Positions 24,947-36,890 of a DNA stretch of 64,000 nt are shown here, piece by piece (position 1 is the stretch's first letter; the number at the start of each line of letters is the position of its first letter). The position numbers were made by a program, and so were the translations under genes. The notes under the pieces were generated by a model, which saw nothing but the letters and a program-made list of their open reading frames with translations, was not told the origin of the DNA and searched no databases. Origin of the DNA: Epiperipatus broadwayi (lineage: Eukaryota > Onychophora > Udeonychophora > Euonychophora > Peripatidae); assembly GCA_028023455.1 (NCBI GenBank), contig JAQFVV010000072.1, positions 582,501 through 646,500 of the forward strand. The letters are read 5' to 3'.

Positions 24947-25740
24947 TTGGTGGCTGAAGACAGTGCTAAGAATCCCCTGATTGTGGACCTAGGCTGCCAT
25001 TTCATGACTTTTTATTTAGGTACTTACAACTGCAGATCACCTTCACGTGAAGGAAGATTGCAAGAATTAGAAGAACTGTCTTATATTAAATGGAACATTA
25101 TTGGACTTTGTGAAGTTAGAAGAAAAGGTGAAGAGACAATTGATTTAAAAAGTGGACATGTACTCTACTATAAAGGCACAAATATTGGAAATACAAGTGG
25201 AGTAGGATTCATTATAAATAAAAAGTGGAAGAACAACATTGTGGAGATTGATGGTGTATCGGACAGAGTGGCAAGATTAGTTATACAACTTAATAGCAGA
25301 TACCAAATGCAGATAATTCAGGTTTATGCCCCAACAAGTTCTCATAGTGATGAAGTAGTAGAAGATTTTTATATGGATGTACAAAAGGCTTTTGATCAGA
25401 GTAAACAACATTTTAAAATTGTTATGGGAGACTTTAATGCTAGAATTGGTAAAACAATGAAAGTGCTGTAGGTAATTTTGGTTATGGTAATAGAAATGAG
25501 AGCGGACATAGACTTGTGGAGTTTGCAGAAAAAGAAAAACTTTATATTATGAATTCTTTTTTTGAGAAAAATGTTAAAAGGAAATGGACATGGAAGCATC
25601 CAAATGAAGGTACAGCAGAATTGGATTATATTTTGACTAACAGAAAATACATATTTCAAGATTGTAATGTTCTTAATAAATTTAACACAGGAAGTGATCA
25701 TCGATTAGTAAGATGTAAAATACATGTTAATGCAAAACTA
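24947..25740 (+). pseudogene. RTE endonuclease domain, frameshifted
   Basis: First frame 24947-25471: AKNPLIVDLGCH, TYNCRSPS (catalytic Asn), GLCEVRRKGE (Glu), YAPTS, MGDFNARIG. A deletion of about ten bases relative to copy 2 near 25450 removes part of the RQMKDEIAVG stretch and shifts the frame. The second frame from 25516 carries KHPNEGTAELDYIL and GSDHRLVRC, including the catalytic SDH that copy 2 has lost to a stop. Confidence 0.85.
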
Positions 25741-26232
25741 GAGAGCCAAAAATTATTAAGAAAAACAATATTTACAGTTGATATTCCTAATCTTCAGAAA
25801 CATTCTAATGAATTTAAATTAGAACTTACAAATCAGTTTCAAGTATTAGTAGATTTTGAACATGATTCAGATTTGAATGAAATTAATATGAAAATAACTG
25901 ATACACTTTTAAAAACTGCAACAAAGATAGCTGGTAGAAAAAAGCAGCAATTGACCAATAAAATTTCTACTGAGACTAGAGAATTTATGAAGAAAAGAAG
26001 GAATATGAAGATATACAAAAATGATGCATTAAAAAGGATTGAATATCTCGAATTTTGTAAAATGGTGCAGAAAAGAGTTGAAAATGATATAAGAAAGTAT
26101 AACTGTGAACTAGCAAGGAAAGCTGTAGAAGAGAATAAAAGTCTCAAGAGTGTAAAACAACATTTTGGTATTGGTAGGAAATTTATATCTGCAATAAGAA
26201 AAAAAGATGGAATTATTACTAAAAAGAGATGA
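25741..26232 (+). pseudogene. RTE linker region
   Basis: Continues the frame of the endonuclease C-terminus: KLLRKTIFTVDIPNLQKH through KQQLTNKISTETREFMKK to ISAIRKKDGIITKKR. This is the longest uninterrupted stretch of linker among the copies. It shows that endonuclease, linker and RT were one ORF. A deletion after KKR causes a stop at 26230-26232. Confidence 0.8.
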
Positions 26233-26316
26233 CATCATGAAATAGATAGACGACTTCTATCAAGAATTATATAGTAATAAAGAACAAGTACCTCCTATAT
26301 CCATTATATCTCCGAA

Positions 26317-27730
26317 TTGCCCAGAATTTTAAATGAAGAAATGAAACATACAATTAAATTTATGAAGAAAGGAAAGGTTCCAGATAATGATGGAATTATA
26401 ATTGATATATTAAAAGAAGCAGGTGAAGAAATAGAATTTTTTTTAGCAAAGTTATATACCAAATGTCTAAATGATAAAGATGTATCAGATGATTGGAAGA
26501 ATGCAGTATTAATATTAATATTTAGAAAAGATGATAAAGAAGATATTAGAAATTACAGACCTAACAGCCTTTTATCAGTTGTATACAAAATTTTTACCAA
26601 GATAATTACAACTTGTCTACAGAGAACATTGGATTTCCATCAACCAAGAGAACAAGCTGGATTTAAAAGTGGTTTTAGTACAGTAGATCATATCCAGGTA
26701 TTGAGAGAAGTTATAGAAAGGACAAATGAATATGAGTTGCCATTATGCTTTGGATTTGTAGATTATGAAAAGGCATTTGATTCTATAAACATTTCTTCAG
26801 TGATTAAAGCATTGGATCATCAAGGTATAGATCCAGGATATTGTCATATTTTAAAGAATATTTATAAAAATGCAACAGCAACAATTAGATTACATAATGA
26901 TACTAGGAAAGTCAACATTGAGAAGGGTGTAAGACAGGGTGACTCCATATCTCCAAAACTTTTTACAGCAGTGCTGCAAGAAGTATTTTGTGGATTAAAA
27001 TGGAAAGCTAAAGGAGTGAAAGTAAATGGAGATTATTTAAGTCATTTAGATTTTGCAGATGATGTAGTTGTTTTTGCAAATAATGCTTTAGAGCTGCAGG
27101 AAATGTTGCAGGAGTTATCAGATGAAAGTAGGACTAAAGATAAATGTTAAAAAGACTAAAGTAATGTTTAATGGATTTTCTCAAAATATGAAAATAAAGA
27201 TTGATTATGATGAGTTAGAAAAAGTTAACAGCTACAAATACCTTGGTCAGATTATTAATACAGATGGAAACATAATGGATGAAATTAATCATAGAATTAA
27301 ACTTGGTTGGAGTGCTTTTGGTAGAAATAACTTGATACTAAAAGGAAATATGCCTATGTGTTTGAAAAGGAAGATTTTTAATAAATGTGTTTTACCAGTT
27401 CTTACTTATGGATCTGAGACTTGGACACTTAATAGAAGAGCAATACAGAGACTTCAGACCACTCAAAGAAGTATGGAGAGATGCATGTTGGGAGTAACAA
27501 GAAGAGATCAAAAACGCTATATATGGGTAAGAGAACAAACAGGTGTTACTGACCTTATTGAAAAAATTAAAAGGCTGAAATGGAATTGGGCTGGACATAT
27601 TACTAGAAAAAATGATAACATATGGACAAGTGAAATCTTAAACTGGATTCCAAGAGATTGTAAAAGACCCAGAAAGAGATCTCATGTGAGATCGATGGAT
27701 GAAATAAGAAAGTGTGCAGGGGTGATGTAG
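26317..27730 (+). pseudogene. RTE reverse transcriptase, one frameshift
   Basis: 26317-27150 carries the RT blocks NYRPNSLLSVVYKIF, EQAGFKSGFSTVDH, FVDYEKAFDSI, GVRQGDSISPKLF and FADDVVVFA. A short loss near 27130 (AGTAGGACTAAAG versus AGTAGAAAAGTAGGACTAAAG in copy 1) shifts the frame, and 27122-27730 continues with VGLKINVKKTKVM, YKYLGQII and the W-GH-PRKR C-terminal domain, ending early at GTGATGTAG (27722-27730), where copy 1 reads on through TGG codons. Confidence 0.85.
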
Positions 27731-27825
27731 AGAAGAGAAGCTAAAGATTGAAGAAAATGGATTGAATTTGAAAAGACCTTCATCCTGCAGTGGATTGATA
27801 ATGGTTGAAGATGATATATCCATAG

Positions 27826-28653
27826 CTTTTAAAATAGTAATATAAACATTCATCATTGAATCTGGAAAATAACTGTAGTAAAGCAATATTTTAATTCTTG
27901 TACATGGTAACTTTTAATTTTAATCTTTCTGTTCTTAGGAAATTTTCATGATGATTATAAATTCATTTTTTGCTAATTGCTAGTTCATATTTTAAGCAAA
28001 ATGATAAAATAATTCATCTTTCAGGAATAAAAAATTTTAAATTAAAGATGTTTTTAAATTAAATCTTTAAAAAAAAATTTAACCATTGGAATTATAAGTT
28101 ATGTTGCAGGTCATTTATCAGTGGGTTTGTAACTTAAATAGAATCTGACAAGTTTTTCTAATCAGCCATGGTGTCTATTTTAAGGAAATAAATTTCTAAT
28201 TAGCATGACATTTGACACTATACTTTTGAATCAAAATATGTGTATGTAGATAGTTCTTTTTTCATAACCCACTCTAACAATCTCTAAATTGACTGCAGTC
28301 TAAAAACTAAACAAAAGAACTTTCCCTCTTAGTTTTGCCAGACTTTTACATTAATCTTGTAAAATATCTGATTAGCATTCCTAATTAAGACATATAACAA
28401 AAGAAAACAATGTCTATATTTTTGCTATTTTTAATTTCACCATAAAAAGATAAAGATCATTAAATAACCATGTAAACACTTGTTACTATCAGCAGCATAA
28501 CTGCCTATTTTTTAAACAAAAGTTTTGTTTAAAAAATTAGTTTTCCAATTTTTAAAATACAATTGACAACTTAAATTTTTTTAAGCAATTCTTTAGTCTT
28601 TATTTCTAATTTTAATCAACTAAAAAGCAAAATACTAACTTATTTATAAAAAT
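27826..28653. other. No recognised gene
   Basis: AT-rich spacer, no ORF or repeat match found. Confidence 0.4.
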
Positions 28654-29172
28654 GGTACTTACATATTAGTCCTGTGACAAGGATAACACATTTTAGACAT
28701 GCTGCGCCTTTTCACATTCATATCAATCTGCTGATAACTTTGTAATCTAATGCTGTTGCAATTCATCCCCCCCCCTTCTATTGGAAAAAAGGTACTTATT
28801 TTGTCATCACAAACACGGGCAGCAGGTATAATACGTAAGTACCATTAATTTGCATTTAAATCATTTTTTTTGACACTCAATTTTTAAATAAATTAATTTT
28901 TACGGTACTTACGTATTAGACCTGGTGCCCATGTTTGTGATGACAAAATACAGTACCTTTTTCTCCAATAGAGGGGGGGAGTGAGTTGCAACAGCATTAC
29001 TGCCATATTAAAAAGGCACAACTATTTGTTTATTATTTTTTTTTTATATATATATATTTTTTGTTTATTATTTTTGTGTACGAATTTATACTTTTCGTAC
29101 TGTTAAAATTTTGACTTTTTAATACAGCATTCTGCCATAGCAAAACAGGCAGCAGGTCTATTACGTAAGTCC
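28654..29172. repeat. Inverted-repeat cluster with GGTACTTACGTATTA ends
   Basis: Arms 28750-28843 and 28904-28998 are reverse complements with few differences (ATGCTGTTGCAA...TTTGTCATCACAAACA...AATACGTAAGTACC). The inner border motif GGTACTTACRTATTAG appears again at 28654 (inverted) and, in the form CAGGTCTATTACGTAAGTCC, at 29153-29172. The centre is a 60-bp AT spacer. It looks like two or more nested copies of a non-autonomous foldback element. Confidence 0.75.
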
Positions 29173-29275
29173 CAAATTAATTTTGTTTATTATAACAATA
29201 AAAATGAATTAAATTTTATTCATATAATGATACAATTTTAATTATATACACTTATATTCACACACATACAAATAT

Positions 29276-29645
29276 TGTAGTGTCTATATTTATAAAATAT
29301 TTGGCTATGATTAAATCAAACAATGTCTTTTATAAACAATTCTATTCTACCCAATTCTGTATCTATTGTTTATTTTTTACAATTTCACATATCATTAAGT
29401 GAACACACCAGTAATGATAAAATTTTAGTGCGAATAATATATATATAGTAATGGATTTTAGTGTCTATATATATATAATTGATATTTTAATTCATAAAAT
29501 ATTTGGATATGCCTAAATAATACAATTTCTTGAGCATTTTATAAATAACACTATTTATTCTACAAATTCTGTATCTATTTATTTTTACTAAACAATTCTT
29601 TTGATAGTCAATGAAATAAGAATGAAATTTTAGTGATATGTAGTA
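29276..29645 (+). repeat. Degenerate tandem duplication, about 185-bp unit
   Basis: Two diverged units: each has TAGTGTCTATAT, AAAATATTTGG, CTATTTATTCTAC-like, ATTCTGTATCTATT and AAATTTTAGTG in the same order. The spacing and shared block order support an old tandem duplication. Confidence 0.6.
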
Positions 29646-29676
29646 ATGGAAGCATTAAACTTCCAACTACTAATTA

Positions 29677-30001
29677 TATTAAAATAATGCTCTTTAATAT
29701 CAAAGTAATTCATATTGCAGATAAAAAATGGAAGTTGATTTCCCTAGTGTTTTCATTCTTACATGACTAGCATATTAGACAATATTTATTATGAGAAATC
29801 AGCAGAAATAATCATATAATCTCATTTGAATTGTAAGCTAATTTGAATGAGGCTGTATAGATGTCACTGATATGAAGTTTGACCTAATAAATATTGTTTA
29901 ATTTACTATCCATATAAAAATATGGATGGCAGACCAAAGTGAATTCTTTTCTTGTCTGCAATGTGAATTACTTTGATACTAGAGAGCACTGCATTAATAT
30001 A
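29677..30001. repeat. Foldback element, two nested inverted pairs
   Basis: Outer arms 29677-29721 and 29955-30001 (TATTAA...AATGC-CTCT-TATCAAAGTAATTCA-AT-GCAGA and its reverse complement). A second inner pair is TAGACAATATTTATTA (29776) with TAATAAATATTGTTTA (29885). Non-coding, likely an old MITE. Confidence 0.65.
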
Positions 30002-30555
30002 GTTAGGGCTGGGAAATTTCTCAACTATAATTTATGCAGTTTCTTTTGGAAATACATGTGATGTGATTTATTTGTACTAAATATTCAAATAGCCTAATTA
30101 TTAATTGCCTAAAGTGATTTATTATTAGTTATCTTCTATGAGAAAATATTAAATAATGTAAGATTATAACAATAGCTAGTGCCAAATAAACTTTAATATA
30201 AATATAACACAATGTATAAATGATTTATTAAAATTAGAATTCATGATCATTTTCTAAATGTCAAAAAAAGAACAACGCTTAATTATATCATTGCTATAAC
30301 AATCAGATAAAACATATATTCTTTTCTTTTTTATTAAACTCTAAAAGCACTATAATGCAGGATGATTGTAAAATGCTTCAATAAAAATCTTTTGGAAATG
30401 AAATCAGTTTTTATAGTGGTTCACTTGACCCATATCTCATCTGTTGTGTAACCAAGGATCAAATCTGTTTGAATATCTTTATTAGAAGACTAAGTGCATA
30501 TCATGTTTTATATTCAGAAAAGAAGTTATGATTGTAAAAAAGAAAGGTGAAGGTT
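30002..30555. other. No recognised gene
   Basis: AT-rich spacer with no supported feature. Confidence 0.4.
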
Positions 30556-30561
30556 AAAAAA

Positions 30562-30612
30562 AGCTCTGATGAAGACTGCAGTACAGTCGAAACTGTAAAG
30601 AAAATAAAGGAG
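30562..30612 (+). ncRNA. Hammerhead motif from a PLE 3' end
   Basis: CTGATGA (30566-30572), one extra A, stem II GACTG/CAGTC (30574-30578 with 30584-30588) around CAGTA, then GAAA (30589-30592), followed by AAAATAAAGG as in the PLE 3' ends at 2297 and 47457. It has the standard CUGAUGA box, but stems I and III are not evident. Probably a solo PLE 3' relic. Confidence 0.5.
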
Positions 30613-31480
30613 TAATTATATATAAAATTTGCATTAAGGTGTATATGAGAATATAAGTTTAATATTCAGCAAAAGATCCATCATTTATTCTATCAAATAA
30701 TGAACATTTATTACGTTCTAGAACCTATCTATTGGTCTAACCTTTCCTGTTATTGACAATAAACTCCCACTTTATAAGACTATTATAATAATCATTATCC
30801 ATGTTGTTGCAACTAAAGATATAAGCTAATTTAAGATGAAGAGAAGTAAATTCTAATTACTTTACTATGTTGTCCTGAAATTAACTTTATGGATTCAATT
30901 TCCTATCTAAGGCAGTATTTATATTAAGTGTACAATATTATACATTCACCAGCAACAAACTTATTGAGTATATTAAATAACTTCCACATCATTCTTTTGA
31001 AAGAATAGACACAGTAAATTTGCCTTTGTGTCTTTATTCATGGTTTCAAATGAATGTATTAGTAGTATGGTTATTTAATATATTTATTAAAAGATATTGC
31101 ACATGGAAAGAGAAATGTGAATAACTACATGTGTCTGTGTTTAATTTATAAAATCAGACACATTAATTTTCAACAAGGCTTAAAAGTTTATATCTGGGCT
31201 AGAGATAATTTCTTGTTTAAGGGATAATTATTATTATATTTATCTACAGCGGGCTGTGTTAAAGTTATGAGTGGATTAAGTTTCACACTTATAAATCAAA
31301 ATGTATCAATTTAACAAACTCTTATTGACTCTAATGTCATAAAAATATATAGCTAATCAGATTTTCCAAGACAATTGTTTAATAACTTATAGTACTGTTT
31401 TTCATCTGGCTGGCTGTTAGTCAAGTTTATTTACTGAATGAATTTATTGTCTGGTTTGTTTAAACTTTGTTAAAGAATCG
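30613..31480. other. No recognised gene
   Basis: AT-rich spacer; nothing supported. Confidence 0.4.
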
Positions 31481-31693
31481 TTATTAAACAGGCGAAACTC
31501 TCCATACAGTAGTGCCAAACAGAGTAATCAATGGATGCCAGAAGACTTGTGCATAAAAACCCTATCTAGTGCCTACTCATCCAATATCCCCAGACTAGTT
31601 TCTGGCTTGTGGTCTTAGTCAGTGAGCTTCTTTGTTTACTCTGGCTGGCACTGAGTGGCACTGCTGTGTGGAGAGTTTTGCCTGTTTTAATAA
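31481..31693. mobile_element. Solo relic of the 456-bp hammerhead unit, foldback form
   Basis: Ends TTATTAAACAGGCGAAACTC and the inverse (GAGTTTTGCCTGTTTTAATAA) are near-perfect inverted repeats. The inside matches the units at 44480-45929: CTCTCCATACAGTA, CAGAGTAATCAATGGA, CAGAAG-CTTGTGCATAAA, CTACTCATCCAATATCCCCAG, TAGTTTCTGGCTTGTGG. The minus strand has a damaged hammerhead core at about 31584-31628 (CTGACTA in place of CTGANGA, GAAAC intact). Confidence 0.75.
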
Positions 31694-31902
31694 CAGTAAT
31701 GTGCTAGCATAAGAAATAATGATCATGTGATGCTTAGTGGTTTAAAGAATAGTTACAGTATTAGATTGTTTCCATTATCTAATTAATTGTTAAATGTTTT
31801 TACAAACTTTATTTATACTTTTCTAAATATATTCAATTGTTGTAATAATACAGCTTAGTATAAATACAAAGTTTAAGATATATTATCTCCTCTCTTCTTC
31901 AG

Positions 31903-32046
31903 GTATTGATGATTCGAATAGTGGCAATCAAACCAATGACATTTAGATTTGTGAATATTGAATCGAAACGAAATTGTAATAAACTAGGCTATTCTGCGAA
32001 AAGCAAATTTCTCCATTTTAAGGATAAAGTTAATACATTAAGCTAA
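31903..32046 (+). other. Candidate terminal exon behind a strong acceptor
   Basis: A good pyrimidine tract and AG (TCTCCTCTCTTCTTCAG, ending 31902) precede two possible reading frames: frame 1 runs 47 codons to TAA at 32044-32046 (VLMIRIVAIKPMTFRF...), and frame 3 gives a short hydrophilic end IDDSNSGNQTNDI with TAG at 31944-31946. The product is not recognised. The acceptor could be chance. Confidence 0.25.
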
Positions 32047-33311
32047 TCCATAATGTTTGAAAAGTATTCATTATTCTTTCCCTTATAAATAAAAAATGGA
32101 GGAATTACGGACTCATAGATAAAAATCCCTTCTAATTGTTGCCTTTGATCAGAATAACCTAGCTGGTTAGAGCATCACTTTAAATTCAATATTTACAAAA
32201 CTAAATCACCACTTTGATTTCCACCTTAGCACTAGCGCTGGTCAGGCCAGGAACATGTGTTTTGCATGTGTTTTTCGGAAAAGTGTAAATAGAGGCTTGA
32301 AGTTTTCTAAGAACCCATGTAAGCACAGCCTCGTTTCATTTTTGTTTGAAAACCTGCTAGATTTACTAATCTGAGGTAATTAATACAAATGATTATTGTG
32401 CATTGGCCAAGTAATTTATTAAGTTCAGGGGCACTGAACAATTTACTAACAGCATTTGGTTAATAAAAACCGGGCAATTGCATATAATATTGAATAAAAA
32501 TCTGCTGTATTTAATTATATTACAAAGATATTTAAAAGCTTCTGTTCAATTGCTGCAAAATTTATACATGCTCTCCAATGAGTAATGATAAATTCTATCA
32601 AGAAAGTAACTAGAAAAGAAAACTGCATCATGAACTTTATTGGCCTGTGATTAAGACATATTCATTTCAACTATTTTGAGTTTGTGCCTATTGTAAAACT
32701 TTAATTGCAACATCTCACACTTTTATCTCAGTACGGAAGAATTCCAAATTTTTACTTTAAGATTTGTAGTCCTCTCTTACCCCCACAAATTTCCCCAATT
32801 AAATGCTAAATCTCATAATTCAAGGATAATATTTGTATGTGATTGTTTGTTCTAGTTATTTAGAAATCTTTTTTGCTCCAAATAAAATAGCACATTTTAT
32901 CAAAGCATTTAGTAAGCTAAATTTAATTGTATTGTTCTTAATAGAAAATATAAACTTAGCAATAATAATTTGTACAAATATACACTTCATTTTTGAAAAT
33001 AGTTATTTTCTATCATAATTGTACTTTTAAAGATAGAAATAAATTATTATATGGAAGATATGGACCATCCATCAATGTAATATAAAAGCATGAGGAAATT
33101 TTCACTTAAGCCTACTCCATCAATATTCTAAAAATATGGTGGAATCATAAAACCTATTATTATAATTTTTCCACACCACTAAATGTGTTGATAATGAATC
33201 TATTACCGCAAAAGCACATCTTCATTGGATTGTGAAGAGTAATAGTAAGAAAATTTTTAAAAATCCATTTTGTGATGATGTTGAGCATCCTTTCCGTGGA
33301 AAAGATAGACC
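32047..33311. other. No recognised gene
   Basis: Mixed AT-rich sequence. The segment 32220-32340 is less AT-rich (CCAGGAACATGTGTTTTGCATGTG) but has no partner in the window. The ORF at 32833-33018 is hydrophobic low-complexity and not supported. Confidence 0.35.
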
Positions 33312-33925
33312 CCCATTTACATTATAAAGATTATCTCAAAGATAATCCAAAAAAAAAATATTGCAGTTTCGGTGTTCTTCATTAAGATATGACTGAAATA
33401 TATTGGAGAGCTACAATTAAGCAAGAAAGAAAAATTGACTTCAGAAATAGACTCCATTTATGTTACAAAGATTGGTACTAATCGGTATGCTCGGCCAGCC
33501 ACTTGGTGGCGTTGTTTCTCGGCTAAAAACACACAATTATATCGATCCGGGGCCGACTATGTTTCAATTATTTTCTCTGCTTTTTTAAAAATATTTTTAC
33601 ATTTGATATGACTTTTTTTTACTAATAATTTTAACATATTTTGACATTTGATACGATTTAGTACCCAAAGATTATCTCAAAGACAATCAAAAATGGGCAG
33701 TTACAATTACTTTTATTGAAAAGATATGATTAAAAGCACAAAAAAGTGTTACAATTAAAAAAGAAATATTTTGCTTCAGCAGTAGATCGATTTGCATCAT
33801 GAAAATTATCTCAAAAGTACTCCAAAAAGGTGCAGTTTCAATTACTTTCATTTAGAAGACTGAAATTCTTTGGAGAGCGGCAATTAGGAAAAAGAAATTT
33901 TTTCAGAAGAGATTAAAAATCAATA
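33312..33925 (+). repeat. Degenerate tandem repeat, about 160-bp unit
   Basis: Three diverged units recur in order: AAAGATTATCTCAAAGA, ATCCAAAAA, TGCAGTTTC, ATTACTTTCATT, AAGATATGA-TGAAAT, TTGGAGAG-CAATTA, AGAAA and TTCAGAA-AGA. Unit 1 is at about 33312-33460, unit 2 is split by a MITE (33474-33665) and resumes at 33666, and unit 3 is at about 33797-33925. This is an old minisatellite or satellite fragment. Confidence 0.7.
33466..33673. mobile_element. 192-bp MITE with 8-bp TSD (hAT-like)
   Basis: CAAAGATT is duplicated at 33466-33473 and 33666-33673. Between them the element 33474-33665 starts GGTACTAATCGGTAT and ends in the inverse of GGTACTAAATCGTAT. It interrupts a tandem-repeat unit whose uninterrupted form is visible next door. 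The duplication length suggests hAT mobilisation. Confidence 0.85.
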
Positions 33926-34318
33926 TACCAGCGTACGATAAGTGTGAACATATTTGTGGTTAACAGAATGGTGATCAGATACTCATCTTTAACTTTCTGT
34001 TCCACACTTTTCAATCTTCTTTTCTTCTTCTTTTGGAATTAGCAGTCACTGATGGTAATGATACATATAAAATTTTTAAAAAGGTATTATTAATTAAAAA
34101 ATATTTGCAAGAACATATGGAAGAAAAAGAAAAATGAAAATGATATGTAAGTATCTCTTAAGAATTAAAAACCCATTCAGGTTTATAATGCACTTATAAA
34201 TAGTAAGTGATAGAATAATAATGTAAATGTCATTGTTTGCATGTAGTATATTATTGCTTAGTTAGTTCAAATGTCTTAGTCATAAACCTAATGTACATAC
34301 TCCCATGCAAAATTTATA

Positions 34319-35485
34319 TACACCTGGGTCTCGTTTTACGTGATAGATAGGTTCCTCAGAAAACGCGCAAACGAAATCGCGCAAAAATAGACGTAACTTA
34401 CATTGAAAAAGGGGGGATGCAGTCTGTGATTTTTCAAAATTCGTGTAAAAGGAAAGCACCAACGTAAAATTACATTAAAATTCGCGCAAAAAAAAAAAAA
34501 TTAAGGAAATAAAATAAGACTAATAAAAAATTTCAAATTTAAAAAAAATTGATTCAAGACAAACTTTTTTTAACTATAATATTTAATTTTATTCAAAATA
34601 ATATATTTTTATGCATAATTTACAGTACAGTAATTTACATTTTTTTATACACGTTTTAATTATTAATGCTATTTGCCGATAAACAGGTTCGTTTGCAAAC
34701 TGGTAAAGATTCTTCACAAGAGGAACTATAACTAGCGCCAACTTCACTCTCATGTTGTTGTTTTAATGGTTTTCTAGTGACAATGTAATTAGTAATTAAT
34801 CTTTGAGACGATGATTTTATTAATTGTTTATGAAGCTCGCGATATCCAGACATACAACCATTTAGCTCTCGGAATTTAATAGCACGTTCGTGATTAGTGT
34901 TATTAGTAAAAAAATAATTTGCCAACTGATTAGAAAGTTGAAGACCTTCTCGAATCATTTTGGAAGTGAAAGGAACAGGTTCCACTTCTGTTTCATTATC
35001 TTTTTCTACATTTTCTTCTGTATCTAAACTTTTATTTTTGTCTTTAATTTTTTAATTTTCAATTCCGTTTAAAAATCAAATTTCGTTTCACTGCTATTAC
35101 TCACCTTTTAAAAACAAACTTGCGGACACTAAATGATTAATAATTGATTAAACGTTCTTTTCTAAAAAGCAAAAACAGAATGTGATTTAAAATGCAAAAT
35201 TAACACGCACACTGTTTGAACAAATTTACATTATAATCTTGTAAAATTTAATGTGTGTATACATAAAATGTGGAAATCATGATTTTAATTTCATTATTGC
35301 ATAAAATCTTACTATTATAAAGCACTGAAAATATTGAAATTACTAAGATGAAAGTCGAATTCCAATAATGTGCTATTACTTTCAATATAACGTAAGTGCA
35401 TGAAAGTTCGACTTCCGGTGAAACATGAATCGCGTAACTTCAAAATCGTGTTAAATAAGTCCGCGTAAAAAGAGACCCAGGTGTA
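34319..35485. mobile_element. Internally deleted Tigger/pogo transposon
   Basis: TA target duplication (34319-34320, 35484-35485) around inverted ends CACCTGGGTCTCGTTTTACG (left) and its near match inverted at the right. The subterminal CGCGCAAACGAAATCGCGCAAAA pattern is typical of Tigger elements. At 1163 bp it is shorter than an autonomous Tigger and keeps only the 3' part of the transposase. Confidence 0.88.
34656..35045 (-). pseudogene. Tigger transposase C-terminal remnant
   Basis: The open frame 34656-34985 extends upstream on the minus strand through an acidic stretch (DTEENVEKDNETEVEPVP). The text MIREGLQLSNQLANYFFTNN followed by HERAIKFRELNGCMSGYRELH matches the helical C-terminal segment of jerky/Tigger transposases (EG-LA-YF-D-ERA-KF-Y-EL). 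The DNA-binding and DDE domains are absent. Non-functional. Confidence 0.7.
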
Positions 35486-36890
35486 TATGATAACTATTGA
35501 TAATTAGTAAAAAAAAAAATAACAAATTCAAATATTTTCTAAAAGAAATAGTTTATGTGATATTACCAATAGTAATACTATTGAAGTACACCATATGTAC
35601 AATTAAGTAATTTGATTACAAAGAAATATATTTTTCACGCTACTTTAACTTTGTTTATTTTTTTCTCTCCGTTCTTTTATAAATATCCAATTTCACGAAT
35701 TTTTCCCCATTGAAATGGAAGCATAAAGATTCTTTAGTGTAATATATAAACTAGATAGGAAAAATAAATATATACATCTTTTATTTATATAGCAACTGAA
35801 GCAGAAAACTAGTTATGATAGATTAAGAAAAGATTAGACTGCAAAATATATATATATTGATTAATATCATAAAATAAAAATAACAAGAAAATCAAAACTA
35901 AAACAAACTTTAATATTCAATCTTATACAAAAAATTGCAATTTCAACATTTATACAAAAATTATAGAATGAAATTTACATTAACTTATTATACAAACTGC
36001 CTGATCACCCAAACAGCAAACAATGTTATCATTATGGCACAAAATCCAACTGATAGAGCTACAAAACTGACTATTCTGCGTATAATGATGAAAATGAATA
36101 ATTATGAGCAATTGCCTGCAATTATGTATGATCACAAACAAAACTTGGAAATACATATCATGGCTTATCTTATATCTTCATGACCACTATACATAGTCAG
36201 TATCAAACGTTAGTACATAAAATACAAAAATTCTACAGTATTAGAATTAAATTGGTATTACATTTACATTACGTCAATTTGATTCTAATAATTCAATGCC
36301 GTACATCTAAAAAAAATTTTCAATATTTATCTTAATGTGCAAAATCCTAAAAATATTTAAAAATCATAAATTATTCATAATTGCCACTAATTAATCATTT
36401 TCATCATTAATTACATTACACACACAAACATCTATATAGTATATATACACACACATAATATACACATAAATAGGGTAGTTTATTTCGTATTTGATTTGAA
36501 TTGCCGACCAACACTTTTTATCAATTGAATCATTTTATATCTGTACAAGAGTGAATCAACGTTAAACAACTCAACAACAATAAAAAAAATAGATCAAAGG
36601 AAAAAAATGTCTGTTTCCAACATTTGTTTAAGTTTATTTAATCTAGCAGTCGCTTATAACGGTACAACTTGAAAATATTCCTCCCCACTACATATTGCAT
36701 TGTCTCGTAAAACAGTAAGCAATTGTATAGTTCTTTCACAGATTAGTGCAGTAGGAAAATAACAGATTTTGGAGATTAAAGGTCCACGATCATCACATCT
36801 GATTTTATCATTTCTGCCATTCCAACTTCCGAGAAATAGAAGCATTAGATTATTAATTGTATGATTCTTTTTTTTTGTATATACGTCAAA
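35486..36890. other. No recognised gene
   Basis: AT-rich with small TA/CA repeats near 36420-36480. If the candidate minus-strand exon at 38580-38633 is real, this could be its long 3' UTR; that is inference. Confidence 0.35.

Larger units (their letters stand above)
24565..27825 (+). mobile_element. RTE-clade LINE, copy 3, full length but broken
   Basis: Matches copy 2 from the first base of its leader (AGAAAGGAGTTTGCTATT) to its 3' tail near 27810 (TTGAAGATGATATATC). About 3.26 kb. The leader of about 380 nt is conserved with copy 2, so it is probably the true 5' UTR and internal promoter region. Several indels break the ORF: near 25450 in the endonuclease, 26230 in the linker and 27130 in the RT. 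A target-site duplication could not be made out; the 5' flank is a CA repeat. Confidence 0.9.

Noticed and set aside
28654-29172. Hammerhead in the GGTACTTACGTATTA cluster
   Set aside because: No CUGANGA...GAAA pair with a stem II was found.
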